Source of the DNA: Pollenia angustigena
Taxonomy: Eukaryota; Arthropoda; Insecta; Diptera; Polleniidae
Direction: 5' to 3'
Assembly (NCBI GenBank): GCA_930367215.1
Contig: OV884056.1
Span: 94,499,285-94,563,284, forward strand
DNA length: 64,000 bases
The notes beneath the pieces are model-generated. The model searched no databases, was not told the origin of the DNA, and saw only the letters and a program-made list of their open reading frames with translations. Shown here one piece after another: positions 53,376 through 63,210 of this stretch (position 1 is the first letter of the stretch; every line of letters starts with the position of its first letter). The translations under genes and the position numbers were made by a program.

Positions 53376-56056
53376 CTATTTCGTCTTTCTTGGCCGGCCA
53401 CGTCTCTTCATAGGATTAACAGGTGATGGAGCTACCATTTTGTTTGTAACTCTGTATAACGTCAGTGCCGAAGCATGATAGGTACCAAGGGGAATACTCA
53501 AATTGTCTGGTAATGACACTTCATATGTGGATGACCCAATCTTCCTGGTGATGATGTAGGGACCCTCACGCTTAGGCACAAATTTTGATGTTATTCCCTT
53601 ACTTGCATTACTCAAAACATGGGTTGTTACCAGGACTTCAGTACCAATTTCAAACTTAGGCTGTGGTCGTCTTAGTTTATCAACATACGTTTTGTTCTTA
53701 TCCTGAATCTTTATTTCAGTTTCCTTTGCATCCTTTAGAACATTTGTGATTGTTTGTAGATATGATGTTATTTCTGGGATAAAACTTTCGGCTTCAATAA
53801 TGCGTCTTACATCATGTTTGACATCGTCTAACATACGCAGCTCTCTACCAAAGGTAAGGTAAGCAGCGCTATAACCCGTACTCTGGCATTTTGCAGTATT
53901 CATAGCAAAACGTATAGCAGCCAAACTATTATGCCAATTATCATGTTGATTTTGAACTAATATGGCTAGTTGACTCTTCATGTCCCTGTTCTTTCTTTCG
54001 ACAGGATTTGCTTCGGGATGATATACAGGTGTGAATTGCTGCTGTATACCAAGGCAATATGTGACCTTCTGCATTATAGCGGATACAAATTGTACTCCGT
54101 TATCGGATTTGATACGTCTGGGTTTTCCATATCGCAAAAAGATTTCATCTATTAGAATCTTTGCGCATGCCTCAGCAGTTGCATTTTTTAACTTAAAAAT
54201 TTCAGTCCAACGGCTGGCAACGTCTTCTACAATTAATATCCATCGATAACCATCTTCAGTCTGCGGCAAGGGACCAAATAAGTCCACAGCCACAACTTCA
54301 AATCTTTGTTTACTGCTAGTTGTCTGCAAAAGTCCTGCAGGTTTCATATTAGATGCCTTAAAGCGTTGGCATTCAATACAGCTCTTGACATACCTAGCTA
54401 TTTCACTACGCATTCCAGGCCAGAAATATCTACTAGATATACGTGCAATGGTTCTTTCCGTGCCATAATGACCTGCAGTACTCTCATCATGGTACGCTTT
54501 TAAAATTTCAGAGCGTTCTTGGGCGGGTATTACGAGTTGTGCATCTTCACTGTCATCATTTGCATAACAATACAAAATGCCATCATTCAACAGACAACTC
54601 CTATTCATCCGTCGAATGGAGTTTTCATCCTGTTTCTCCAACGAATTTATTATTTCCTTTATATACTCGTCCTTCATCTGCTCTTCTCGGATTTCTTTAA
54701 CACTTTTCGTTGGCATGTCAACATAAAATGCACAGAAACGATTATCATTGACCTCATCATCTTGATCAGGACAAGGTGGCCTGGATAGCATATCAGCCAC
54801 AGCATTTGCCTTACCAGGAACGTGTTCGATTTTAAAATTGTATTGCTGAATTTGCAGTCCCCACCTAGCAAGTCTTCCCGTGGGTGATTTTACCGTCAGC
54901 AACCACTTCAAGGGCTTGTGGTCCGTTAGAAGTTTAAGTTCTTCCCCTTCAATATAGCCACGAAATTTATTACAGGCCCAAATGATAGCCAGAGCCTCTC
55001 GCTCCGTAGTAGAGTAGTTACGTTCAGCATTGCTTAACAAACGGCTTGCATATTCTAAAGGGTGCTCTTCTTGACCCTCCCCCTGGAGTAAAACCACTCC
55101 AAGAGCATATGCGCTCGCATCCGTCTTAATAGCATATGGCATATTGTCAACAGATTGTCCCAGCACTGGGGAAGTAGTTAAGGCTTCTTTCAAAGCACCA
55201 AATACCCTCTGTTCCTCGGCTTCCCATTTCCACACTGCTGTTTTCTTAATCAGATTTGTTAAGGGTCTAGCAATTTCAGCATAACCATCAAAAAACCGCC
55301 TATACCAGGAACAGGTCTGAATGAATGATATTAGTTCCTTCACATTTCTGGGCTCTTTACGTTCAACTATAGCTTGGATTTTGCACGGATCCACAGCAAT
55401 GCCCTCTGGTGTGAGAATATGTCCAAGAAATTTCACACTGGGGCAACAAAACTTGCATTTACCATTATTCAAACGTAATTCAAACATTAACAGGCGCCGT
55501 AGTACCACATTGAGATTTTCTAAGTGTTGTTGGAAACTCTCTGAGCATATGATTATGTCATCCAGATAGGCAAAAATACATATGTCAGGAATACCGGATT
55601 TAAATCGATTAACAAGCCTCTGAAAGGTTGCGGGGGCATTTCGTAAACCAAATGGCATTCTTTTAAAACGAAAAGTTCCAAAAGGAGTAATAATACACGT
55701 TTTGTCACGATCCTCTTCAGCTACTTCCACCTGGTAGTAGCCACATTGTAAATCGAGTGTTGTCATATATTTTGTGCTCTTTGCTGAGTGTAACATATCA
55801 TCCATACGAGGTAATGGATACCTGTCGGGAAAAGTGATGGCGTTCAGTTTTCTGTAATCAACACAGACACGGGAGACGACCAAGCAGATTCACATTCCTT
55901 TATGATATTATTTTCCAGCATACCCTCAATTTCACATTTTAACTCCCTACATTTTGCAAACGAAAGACGATAGGGTGGTGAGGCAATAGGATGGTGATCA
56001 CCAGTATCTATTCTGTGGACAGCGTACGGTGAAGGTTTTCCCAAACTACCAAACAC
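53376..56056 (-). pseudogene. pol: gypsy pol: RT, RNase H, integrase (one deletion and frameshift)
   Basis: An open frame of 835 codons (53376-55883) contains RT (VCVDYRKLNAITFPDRYPLP, LDLQCGYYQVEV, FAYLDDIIICS), RNase H (IKTDASAYALGVVL, EREALAIIWA, LLTDHKPLKW), the integrase zinc finger (H..H, CIECQRFK), the DDE core (VAVDLFGP, KSDNGVQF, NPVERKNRDMK) and a C-terminal GTEVLVTTHVL barrel. The start of RT (55844-56056) is in another frame. Near 55870-55880 the linker between SSPV and VCVDY is shorter than usual, so a small deletion probably caused the shift. Otherwise well preserved. Confidence 0.9.
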
Positions 56057-57762
56057 ATTTCTATGTTCAAAAAGAATCCATCCAACTGCAGCTTATGCAC
56101 ATCACTTAATTGTGCACCATCTGTTGGTTTTAGTATCTTGTAATCAAAAGAATACAGCGGGGTAAATATTTGGTCATCATCATCATTATTTGGAGGTTCA
56201 TATACGACACCACTAAATAGTCCAATGTCCTTTGACCTTTCTGGAGTCACCATATCAGGAGGAATTGCGTCTCTAAATATTGCCTGAATTGAATGTGGGG
56301 AGTAGTCATTTTCCTTATTATAATCAGGACCGTAGATCTCAAAATCTGAAACGTACGTACGGCAAATTCTCTTAGGAGTTATTTGCTGTTGTTGGGGAAT
56401 GCTTTCCTGCGTAACACGTTTGCCGGATGTTTCCGTAACTTTTATTGACTCGATCAAATTTAATGGCCAAGATTCACAAAAATCAAATTGTTGAGTAGGA
56501 TTACTTTCAAAGTACCAGTAACGCTGGCCCATATTTAAAACAATTCCTGACTCCTCCATAAAATCTGAGTCAATTAATGTGCGGTTACTCTTATCCTCGG
56601 GAAAAATCAAAAACTGTATATTTAAACATCTTCCGCCAATAACAATCTTACATTGCGTTGTCAGGCACTTTCTGTTGCAAGATGAACCATCCGCAAGGGA
56701 AACGTCACATATAATGGATTCATACTGACAACCCTTAAAATCCATTATCTTCTTTAAATTTGTGCCAGCTACGCTAGTTTTAGCACCTGAATCAAAATAC
56801 GCCTGTCCAGGAACACCAAATAGCTGCACATTTACCACTGGTATATTCCGGCCAATACATAAACCAAGTGAATTAAAACTTACACCCACCAGTGCACTTC
56901 CATTGGTCTTTTTGCTGCAATTTGGACAATTAGCTCGCACCACCCCTGGAGCATTGCATCCATTGCACGCAAACTTTGGTTTAAGCACCACAGTGTCACT
57001 TTTTGCCTGCGTTTGTTTCGGCATCATATCCTGTTTTTTAAAACACGTTTCCACAGTATGTCCTTTTTTACGGCAAAAGGAACAACGTTTAGGACCGTCT
57101 CCAGGACCACTGCTACTATTTAAAGCATCTGTGTTCACTGCACCACGTTCACTTAAGACGTGCTCCGCTTCACGAGCATCCACAAGTAATTCATCAAAAC
57201 TCTTCACCTTATGACGGTAAAGCCGTTCACGAATTTGCGAGTGAAGCATACCAAACACCATATCTAATTGGTCACATTCAGACGGACAATTAGCAAGTTG
57301 GGAAAACAGTGCACTTTTTTTCCGAATGAAACAATCCGTTGACTCGTTTTTCTGTTGTTTTGTGTCATTAATTTCAGCATAAACTCTCCATGCTGGTTTG
57401 GGAGGCGAAAACGACTCACGCAACATATGCACCAAATCATCAAACGTTCCCACGTTTGTCTTTATACCACGCCACCACTCTGCAGCATCACCCTCAAGTA
57501 GCATCGGCATACCATTAACAGCATCAGAGTCTGATATTTTCTCCACCATTTTAAATGTAGAAATGGCAGAAATAAAATCCTCTACCTTTAATGGATTCCG
57601 TTCACCATTATAACGTGCCAAACAGCTGCTAAAAGAGCCACACCTTTCACTGGGCTTACCAACAGCACTCAAGAGTTGTTGAAATTGTTCCGTTGATAGC
57701 GTCACCATATTTAATTTGCCTGCCAAACGTTGACTTCTTAAATTTTCAGAAAAATCTGCCAC
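56008..57762 (-). CDS. gag: gypsy gag-protease polyprotein
   Basis: 584 residues, starting MADFSENLRSQRLAGKLNMV. The capsid part has ISTFKMVEKISDSDAVNGMP, DAAEWWRGIKT and SFSPPKPAWRVYAEI. Two zinc motifs follow: a CCHC knuckle (CSFCRKKGHTVETC) and CNGC...CPNC. A retropepsin with AYFDSGAKTSVAG (active D-S-G) comes next. It ends in a separate frame from RT. The frame changes at a T run near 56060, where five T residues give no canonical slippery site, so mutation rather than recoding seems likely. Gag forms the particle and the protease cuts the polyprotein. Confidence 0.85.
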   Translation of the reverse strand: MADFSENLRSQRLAGKLNMVTLSTEQFQQLLSAVGKPSERCGSFSSCLARYNGERNPLKVEDFISAISTFKMVEKISDSDAVNGMPMLLEGDAAEWWRGIKTNVGTFDDLVHMLRESFSPPKPAWRVYAEINDTKQQKNESTDCFIRKKSALFSQLANCPSECDQLDMVFGMLHSQIRERLYRHKVKSFDELLVDAREAEHVLSERGAVNTDALNSSSGPGDGPKRCSFCRKKGHTVETCFKKQDMMPKQTQAKSDTVVLKPKFACNGCNAPGVVRANCPNCSKKTNGSALVGVSFNSLGLCIGRNIPVVNVQLFGVPGQAYFDSGAKTSVAGTNLKKIMDFKGCQYESIICDVSLADGSSCNRKCLTTQCKIVIGGRCLNIQFLIFPEDKSNRTLIDSDFMEESGIVLNMGQRYWYFESNPTQQFDFCESWPLNLIESIKVTETSGKRVTQESIPQQQQITPKRICRTYVSDFEIYGPDYNKENDYSPHSIQAIFRDAIPPDMVTPERSKDIGLFSGVVYEPPNNDDDDQIFTPLYSFDYKILKPTDGAQLSDVHKLQLDGFFLNIEMCLVVWENLHRTLSTE

Positions 57763-57844
57763 GATTTAAAAAAATTTCAACAAATTAAATTTTTTTTTTA
57801 TTTTTCCCCGTTTTTATATATTTATATGGGCGTTGTTCACGGCC

Positions 57845-57860
57845 TCTAAGTTGTGCGCCA
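57845..57860 (-). promoter_or_regulatory. primer-binding site
   Basis: Minus strand TGGCGCACAACTTAG, three bases after the 5' LTR end. Confidence 0.65.
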
Positions 57861-57863
57861 ATT

Positions 57864-58162
57864 TGTAATGATTTAATTTTCAATTTACAAAGTTTATTAA
57901 TTAATTAATTTATTAAGTTTTCGTGTTCTTATTTTCTGCAAGACAATAATGAATTTGTTATGCGCAATTCAAAGTCAATGCGGTCACCATCGCGACCAAC
58001 AACAACCTTGATTACTCAGCTAATTGTATTCATACACATACAACGACAGCTATCGCCATCACGAAGTATGCGCAGTAAATACAATTAGCTTGTATAACTA
58101 GTCAGACCAACCTGCAAGACAAGAATGAGCTGCCTTCGTCAAGTGTTCTGCTTTTATACTCT

Positions 58163-58163
<1 letters not shown>
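57864..58163 (-). repeat. 5' LTR, truncated
   Basis: First 300 bp (on +) match 52726-53026 with a few substitutions. The match stops at CTTTATT, where the LINE tail begins. The remaining 230 bp are missing. Confidence 0.9.
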
Positions 58164-58209
<46 letters not shown>

Positions 58210-59765
58210 TTACTTGGATATCACATACAACAAGAATTGAATCTTTTAAATTACAGTATGTGATGTTATAACGATACAATTTATTTTAGTTACATTCATT
58301 AAATAAGACAGAAGTAATACATTAATTTAGTTTTATATGAAAGACAGAAAAACATAAAATATATAATAGAAAACTAATATTAATTTATAAGATACAGAGG
58401 TATATAAAGAAAACAAAAAGGTGTTATTAATTAAAACAAGAGAACAATTTATTTTTGAATTGCATAACGTTGCCTATGGTTTGTACTGTGTTGGGTAGTG
58501 AGTTCCACAGTCGTATGGTATTTGTAAAGAACTGCCATTCAGAAATTAACGTACGATATCTTAGTTGTATGATGTGTTTTCCTCTATTAGAACGTGCAAA
58601 TTTTAGACGGTCATATAAATAAGTTGGTTCTTGGGTGTATATAATTTTATGAATGAGTATAAGTGATTTAATTTTCAGCAATACTTCAAGATTAACTCCG
58701 TACAAAGATTTAGAATACAGAGAAGTTCCATCATATCTTTTTATTCCATAGACGTATCGTAGAATCGCATTGTAAGCTACAGTTAATTTACTCTTACTGT
58801 ATGAATCACAGAAAGCAAACAGTTCACAACCGTATAGAAGCTTAGGCATTAAAAACGTTTTCGCGAGAAGCACTCGAATATTAAGAGGTGTAACATGTTG
58901 TGATGGGTATAGAGTTCTTAGCATAGAAAAAATTTTTCCAGAAACATAAATAATGTGAGAATTCCATTGAAGAGTTTTATTAAAAATAATACCAAGATTC
59001 ATAGCTGATTCAACAATTGAAATAGTTTGATTTCCTAATAGTACCGGAATATCAACAACAATATTTTGATTCCTTTGAGCTATAATCAGGCACTTTGATT
59101 TTTTAGAATTTAAGTATAGTCCATTCGACGACGCCCATAAATATATCCGATTTAGATCCACAGAGAGTTTAGCAATACAATCTTGCATCAAGTTCTTTTT
59201 ACAACTAATATATATTTGAACATCATCAGCATAAATGTGACTGCTGCAGTGCAAAAGACGACTAGGTAAATCATTGATGTATAGTGTGAATAATAGAGGC
59301 CCAAGAATAGATCCCTGTGGTACCCCCATAGACACACGTAGAGCAGTAGATAAAGAGTTCCCAGCGGCCACGGATTGGTACCGATTAGTAAGATAAGTTC
59401 CTAGTAGTGTAGTGGCAGTTGAAGAAAAGTTAAACTTATTATATAACTTAGTGCAAAGTATTTCATGGTTAACTGAGTCAAATGCCTTAGAGTGATCTAA
59501 AAGTACAAGGAACGTAACTCCTCCTTCATCAATATTGCGTCTGATATCTTCAGATACACTGATGAGCGATGTAACACAGCTATGCCTTTCTCTGAATCCA
59601 GATTGATTTTTTACTAGTAACTGGTGATTTGTCAAGTATTTACTCATTTGCTTATGGATTAGTCTCTCGAATACTTTAGATAAATAAGGTAGTATTGATA
59701 TGGGACGATACTCATTTGCAGTTTTAGGTACAGGGATGATCTTTGCATATTTCCAGCAATTTGGA
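58164..59765 (-). mobile_element. 5'-truncated LINE with intact RT core
   Basis: A (TTTA)n tail at 58158-58213 marks the 3' end. The frame carries EYRPISILPYLSKVFERL, VLLDHSKAFDSVNHEIL, SMGVPQGSILGPLLFTLY and YADDVQIYIS (catalytic DD), then the thumb and C-terminal RLWNSLP block, all without a stop. It has the same domain order as the LINE at 23757-26395 but a different sequence. Endonuclease and ORF1 are lost by 5' truncation into a gypsy integrase. Confidence 0.85.
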
Positions 59766-60157
59766 AACTGACTCTCTGCTCTAATTAACCTCAGATCTCC
59801 CCTATCAGTGTACCTACCCTGTAAATGTGCCATCAGTTCGTCGACTACTTCGACCCTTTGCTCCACTCCAAGCAACAACCTACTTGGCGAATCTGCTGTC
59901 GAACTGTGAACCGTATTATTTATGGCAAATTCTACCCATGTCAATTTATCGACCCAATCGGAGTGTTCAATGTCCTCCGATAATTTAGCCAACATAGCCC
60001 TTAAATCTCTATTTACTCTTTCCACCTGACCAGACGTTTTCACGTGCACGATATTGCGTTCTGACAGAAACGAGTTGAATTCATTAGACGTCAAACATGT
60101 TCTGCGGTCACTTATTATCCGTCGAGGTCTGCTATAATTTTCGAAATATTTTCCCAA
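58427..60157 (-). CDS. chimeric open frame: gypsy integrase core fused to LINE reverse transcriptase
   Basis: 576 open codons. The first ~130 are integrase (SRPRRIISDRRTCLTSNEF, then GQVERVNRDLRAMLAKL with the catalytic D and E regions). The rest is LINE RT from the YAKIIPVP region to the C-terminus. The junction near 59760 is in frame. The nominal start is a TTG continuing from decayed upstream integrase. The first ATG falls near codon 54. The fusion arose from LINE insertion and may be accidental, but its openness is notable. Expression is unproven. Confidence 0.7.
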   Translation of the reverse strand: MGKYFENYSRPRRIISDRRTCLTSNEFNSFLSERNIVHVKTSGQVERVNRDLRAMLAKLSEDIEHSDWVDKLTWVEFAINNTVHSSTADSPSRLLLGVEQRVEVVDELMAHLQGRYTDRGDLRLIRAESQFPNCWKYAKIIPVPKTANEYRPISILPYLSKVFERLIHKQMSKYLTNHQLLVKNQSGFRERHSCVTSLISVSEDIRRNIDEGGVTFLVLLDHSKAFDSVNHEILCTKLYNKFNFSSTATTLLGTYLTNRYQSVAAGNSLSTALRVSMGVPQGSILGPLLFTLYINDLPSRLLHCSSHIYADDVQIYISCKKNLMQDCIAKLSVDLNRIYLWASSNGLYLNSKKSKCLIIAQRNQNIVVDIPVLLGNQTISIVESAMNLGIIFNKTLQWNSHIIYVSGKIFSMLRTLYPSQHVTPLNIRVLLAKTFLMPKLLYGCELFAFCDSYSKSKLTVAYNAILRYVYGIKRYDGTSLYSKSLYGVNLEVLLKIKSLILIHKIIYTQEPTYLYDRLKFARSNRGKHIIQLRYRTLISEWQFFTNTIRLWNSLPNTVQTIGNVMQFKNKLFSCFN

Positions 60158-60306
60158 CGCGCAGCACTCCTCTTGACCGGATATAGTTTCGTAAACGCAT
60201 CGACAGCCTTATTTTGCATAACTGTATATTTAATTTGGCTTATAGATCACCCTCAATAAGAAATGGCACTACAGCCTCATCATCTGGCAAAATTAAAAAA
60301 TTATGG
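60158..60306 (-). pseudogene. upstream integrase stub and deletion junction
   Basis: Minus strand reads NKAVDAFTKLYPVKR, the integrase segment after the first catalytic strand, in a frame different from the downstream ORF. Before it the text returns to the end of gag (VRCYKK). Protease, RT and RNase H are therefore deleted between gag and integrase. Confidence 0.55.
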
Positions 60307-61942
60307 TTAGCTTTTTTTGTAACATCGGACTTCAGTTTCAGGTGTTATAACCGGCATTGTTTTCGCCTTGTTGATTACTGTAGCACTGCCGGCTGTAGAC
60401 GCTGTGACCCGTGCCTGTTGACGTTTCGGTTCGTAGCTGTCCATACGATCAATCAGTTCGTTAATATCTCTGGCACCATACAGGCGAGTAATTGCATTTG
60501 AGGAACTCCGGCACACTTTTCTTTCTCGTACGCCGCAGTATTCGTATACTCTTCAAAAACTGTAAACCATTTTTTTATGTCACAATGGTCATCCCCAGTG
60601 AACATCGGTACGTTGACATCAAGCTCTAACAAATCAATATGACGATTGCTGGGGGGTGCTGCTTGGAAACTCTCCTCCAATATGCGTTTTTGCTGTTGCA
60701 TTTTTAACATCTCTAAGCGCAGTTGTAAATTTTTCAGTTCGTCTTCAGCAGCGGCTAGCCTGGCGGCAGAACTACAAGCGGTTGAGGCTTCAGGCACATT
60801 TGTGGAAAAACTTCGAGCATCGGGAAAATTTACAACAGGCACTTATGTGCAGCATTGCCAGCAGGCGCATCTACGTCAGGACCGCTGGCTTCAGGCACGT
60901 CAACATTAGGACCGCTGGCCGCGGGCTGTTTAATAGCGGCAGCTGCATTGGCGAGTTCCCTGGTGGTATATTTGCACATAACCGGCAGCTAAGGCATCGT
61001 TGGCTATCTGTATTTTCCTCTCAGTTGCTTCGATTTCCGCCAATAAGTTAATTTCGGCCGGATACTCATCGTCTTCCCCTTTTGTGATTGCCTGATGAAG
61101 CGCCTTGAGCTGGCTCAGCGTGGCCGTTTCGGGGAAGTCTAGGCCAGCTGCGGCAAGCGCACTAGTCAGTAGTGCTGGGATACTATCGATATATATCGAT
61201 AGTTCAGATTTCACTATCGATATATCGATATTACTATCGACTGAATGTTTGTACTTGTGCAGGAACACATTAATTATTTTTTATAAGGCTACAGTCCGTT
61301 GTTTTCATCACTTTATTGAAAATATGATACGTATGTAGTATATACGCACGTTATTTTAGATGGCAGTTTTTTAAAAATTGATAGGTACCTTTCTGAACGA
61401 ACCGAAGTAGGGACTATACGATATTCCATTGCAACTTTAAAAAAATGTTCTAAATTCGAAACCCAAAAAGGAAATCAATCTAGCGGACTTTTCCTCTAAT
61501 GGTCGTCATTGTTTTGTCCTATGCTTGTAATTGCTTTTCGATTTGCATTTTTTTTTTTTTACAACATTACAAAAATATTTGACATTTCAGTCCCTATATA
61601 AACATGTAAAAACTTCGACTTAAAGGCCATTAATAAGCGGTAAAAAGCACTGCTAATCAATCCATACCACTTGCCATGCTTGTTGTTTGTATTCATTGCT
61701 GTAATTCAGCGCGAATTAATAATAGCAAGTAAAAATTTGCGGCAAAAAACTGTGCGTATACCTGCTGTTAGATGTCTTCCTAGCCGTATTTTAAATAAAA
61801 AAATATCGATATTTATATTTTTCCTATCGATATTTTCGATATTTTAAGACTATCGATAATATCGATAGTCTATCGATAGTTACCCAGCACTACTAGTCAG
61901 TGCCTTGCGACTTGCTCGCAAATCCATTTTGCTTTTCTCCAT
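60307..61942 (-). pseudogene. second gypsy gag, split by a hAT-like MITE
   Basis: The start ATG at 61942 gives MEKSKMDLRASRKALTS. After the inserted MITE the frame continues ALAAAGLDFPETATLSQLK (61168 and down). It goes on through an Ala-rich coiled region with ELKNLQLRLEMLKMQQQKR (60453-60842), VPMFTGDDHCDIKKWF, the usual gypsy capsid entry, and ends at VRCYKK, the start of a zinc knuckle. Frame breaks near 60930 and 60500. Inactive. Confidence 0.75.
61170..61892. mobile_element. hAT-like MITE, 723 bp, 8-bp duplication
   Basis: The ends TAGTGCTGGG and CCCAGCACTA are inverted, extended by ATCGAT-rich palindromes. CTAGTCAG occurs on both sides (61162-61169 and 61893-61900), an 8-bp duplication as made by hAT transposases. 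Interior non-coding. Confidence 0.85.
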
Positions 61943-62080
61943 CCTTTCACTTTTCGTTTATTTTATTTTCCGATGGTACTACAGTTGTACCCCACACCTG
62001 ATTTGATAACGACACAATGGTTTCAATTGTGATTTAAATTCTTTATTATTAGTTTTAATAGATACAACTGTGCTTTATTA
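61943..62080 (-). repeat. leader and LTR end of the second gypsy element
   Basis: 62015-62065 matches 52665-52720. Between it and the gag ATG lies CCCACACCTGATTTGATAACG, probably leader/PBS region. Confidence 0.45.
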
Positions 62081-62544
62081 TACAAGTGACAAAATCAGAA
62101 TGCCGGAAATGCTGAAAACAGGGTTGCTTTATTATAAAAGCATCTGTTCAATCATTTTAGAGTTGTTACATAAAATAATAATAGTAATAATACAGAGTTG
62201 TAATCTTAAAGTAAGAGTAGTCAGATGCCAGAACACTACAAAATAAAAATCAGTTTTTCTTCTATTATTTAATTTAAGGCTCTTTAGAGCTTTTTTTATA
62301 TTTTAACTTCTTATTTTTTTTTGTTCCAAATTTCTTTTAATTATTTGCCGGCGTCTGGCTGGTTCCGATTTATCAAAAGCAGTGATCAAGGCGAATTCAT
62401 TTTGCAGGTGGCGTTAATAGCACAGCTGAGTCACAGACTTAATGATGGGTTGCCGGAAGGCACCATTAAATCCCGTTCCACACGGAGGAACGACAGTCGC
62501 TGTCCACACGGGCAAACAAAATAATGGTTTACACCAGCCAGACG
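62081..62544. other. no recognised gene
   Basis: AT-rich first half. The second half (62350-62530) is less biased but has no motif-bearing frame. May be the rest of the LTR. Confidence 0.3.
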
Positions 62545-62815
62545 TCAACAACTGGGATAGTTGTCTTTAAAATAAGGTATGGTCCATCATTCCCGGTCCT
62601 CCGGTTGGTCCACAATGGCAAAAAAAAACCCAAAACATCATACAACCAAAAAATGCATTAAAAAATCTACCTAAAATGCTTAAAAAAAGCAACAAATCGA
62701 TCGATCTTATTAATGTAAAGTTATCTACAACTTAACTGGAATAGTTGCCTTTAAAATAAGTTATGATCCAGCATTCCCGGTCCTCCGGTTTTTCGACAAT
62801 GGTCCACAAAGTTGT
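62545..62815. repeat. ~183-bp satellite, about 1.5 units
   Basis: ACTGGGATAGTTGTCTTT at 62551 and ACTGGAATAGTTGCCTTT at about 62735, each followed by AAAATAAG.TATG.TCC and TCCCGGTCCTCCGGTT. Same family as 50592-50835. Confidence 0.8.
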
Positions 62816-62819
62816 TGAT

Positions 62820-63010
62820 GAAGTATTTCCTTTCGGAATACACGTTTGATTGTTTTCAAATATGCATTCTAAATCAGCATATATTGCAAATGGAACTTCA
62901 ATGGAATTATTAAAATTCTTAAATTTTAAAAATGCCTCAATTTCCTTTGAAGAATTGGCATTTTTTTTGGTTGCAGTGTCTTTGGTGAATATGCTTTGTT
63001 GTTTGCAACC
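62820..63010 (-). pseudogene. ancient Polinton polB fragment (Exo I region)
   Basis: Minus strand reads FLKFKNFNNSIEVPFAIYA then DLECIFENN, matching YKNF...VPFVVYADFEC of the intact polB around Exo I. The acidic pair D-x-E is still present. It ends at the satellite. The downstream HNH/Exo II part is found at 50224-50550, also beside the satellite. Confidence 0.75.
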
Positions 63011-63040
63011 TGTTAATCTATTAAAAGAAAAAACGTAAAT

Positions 63041-63210
63041 TTTACTTTTTAATTACACAAATTTATAATGGTTCAAAATTATAAATATGCCTTAAAATAC
63101 TTTTTATTCATATATAACATGAATTAACCCCACTTTCTAGAAACATATTTCCCTTAAGTTTTGGGGTTTTCCCCTTTAGTTTTGTAATGGCATCCAACAA
63201 CTTAATCCAA
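63041..63210. other. AT-rich spacer
   Basis: Nothing recognised. It ends where integrase-like text of the next element begins near 63200. Confidence 0.3.

Larger units (their letters stand above)
52726..58163 (-). mobile_element. nearly complete gypsy-type LTR retrotransposon
   Basis: Order on the minus strand: truncated 5' LTR (57864-58163), PBS TGGCGCACAACTTAG, gag-protease, RT/RNase H/integrase, polypurine CAAAGGGGGAGAA, 3' LTR (52726-53255). The LTRs show about six differences over 298 shared bases, so the element is moderately young. The 5' LTR is cut at 58163 by a LINE. No env. Confidence 0.9.

Noticed and set aside
56040..56070. Programmed frameshift between gypsy gag-protease and RT
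   Set aside because: Only five T residues precede the change and no canonical heptamer is in phase. A single-base deletion is simpler, and a second break lies nearby.
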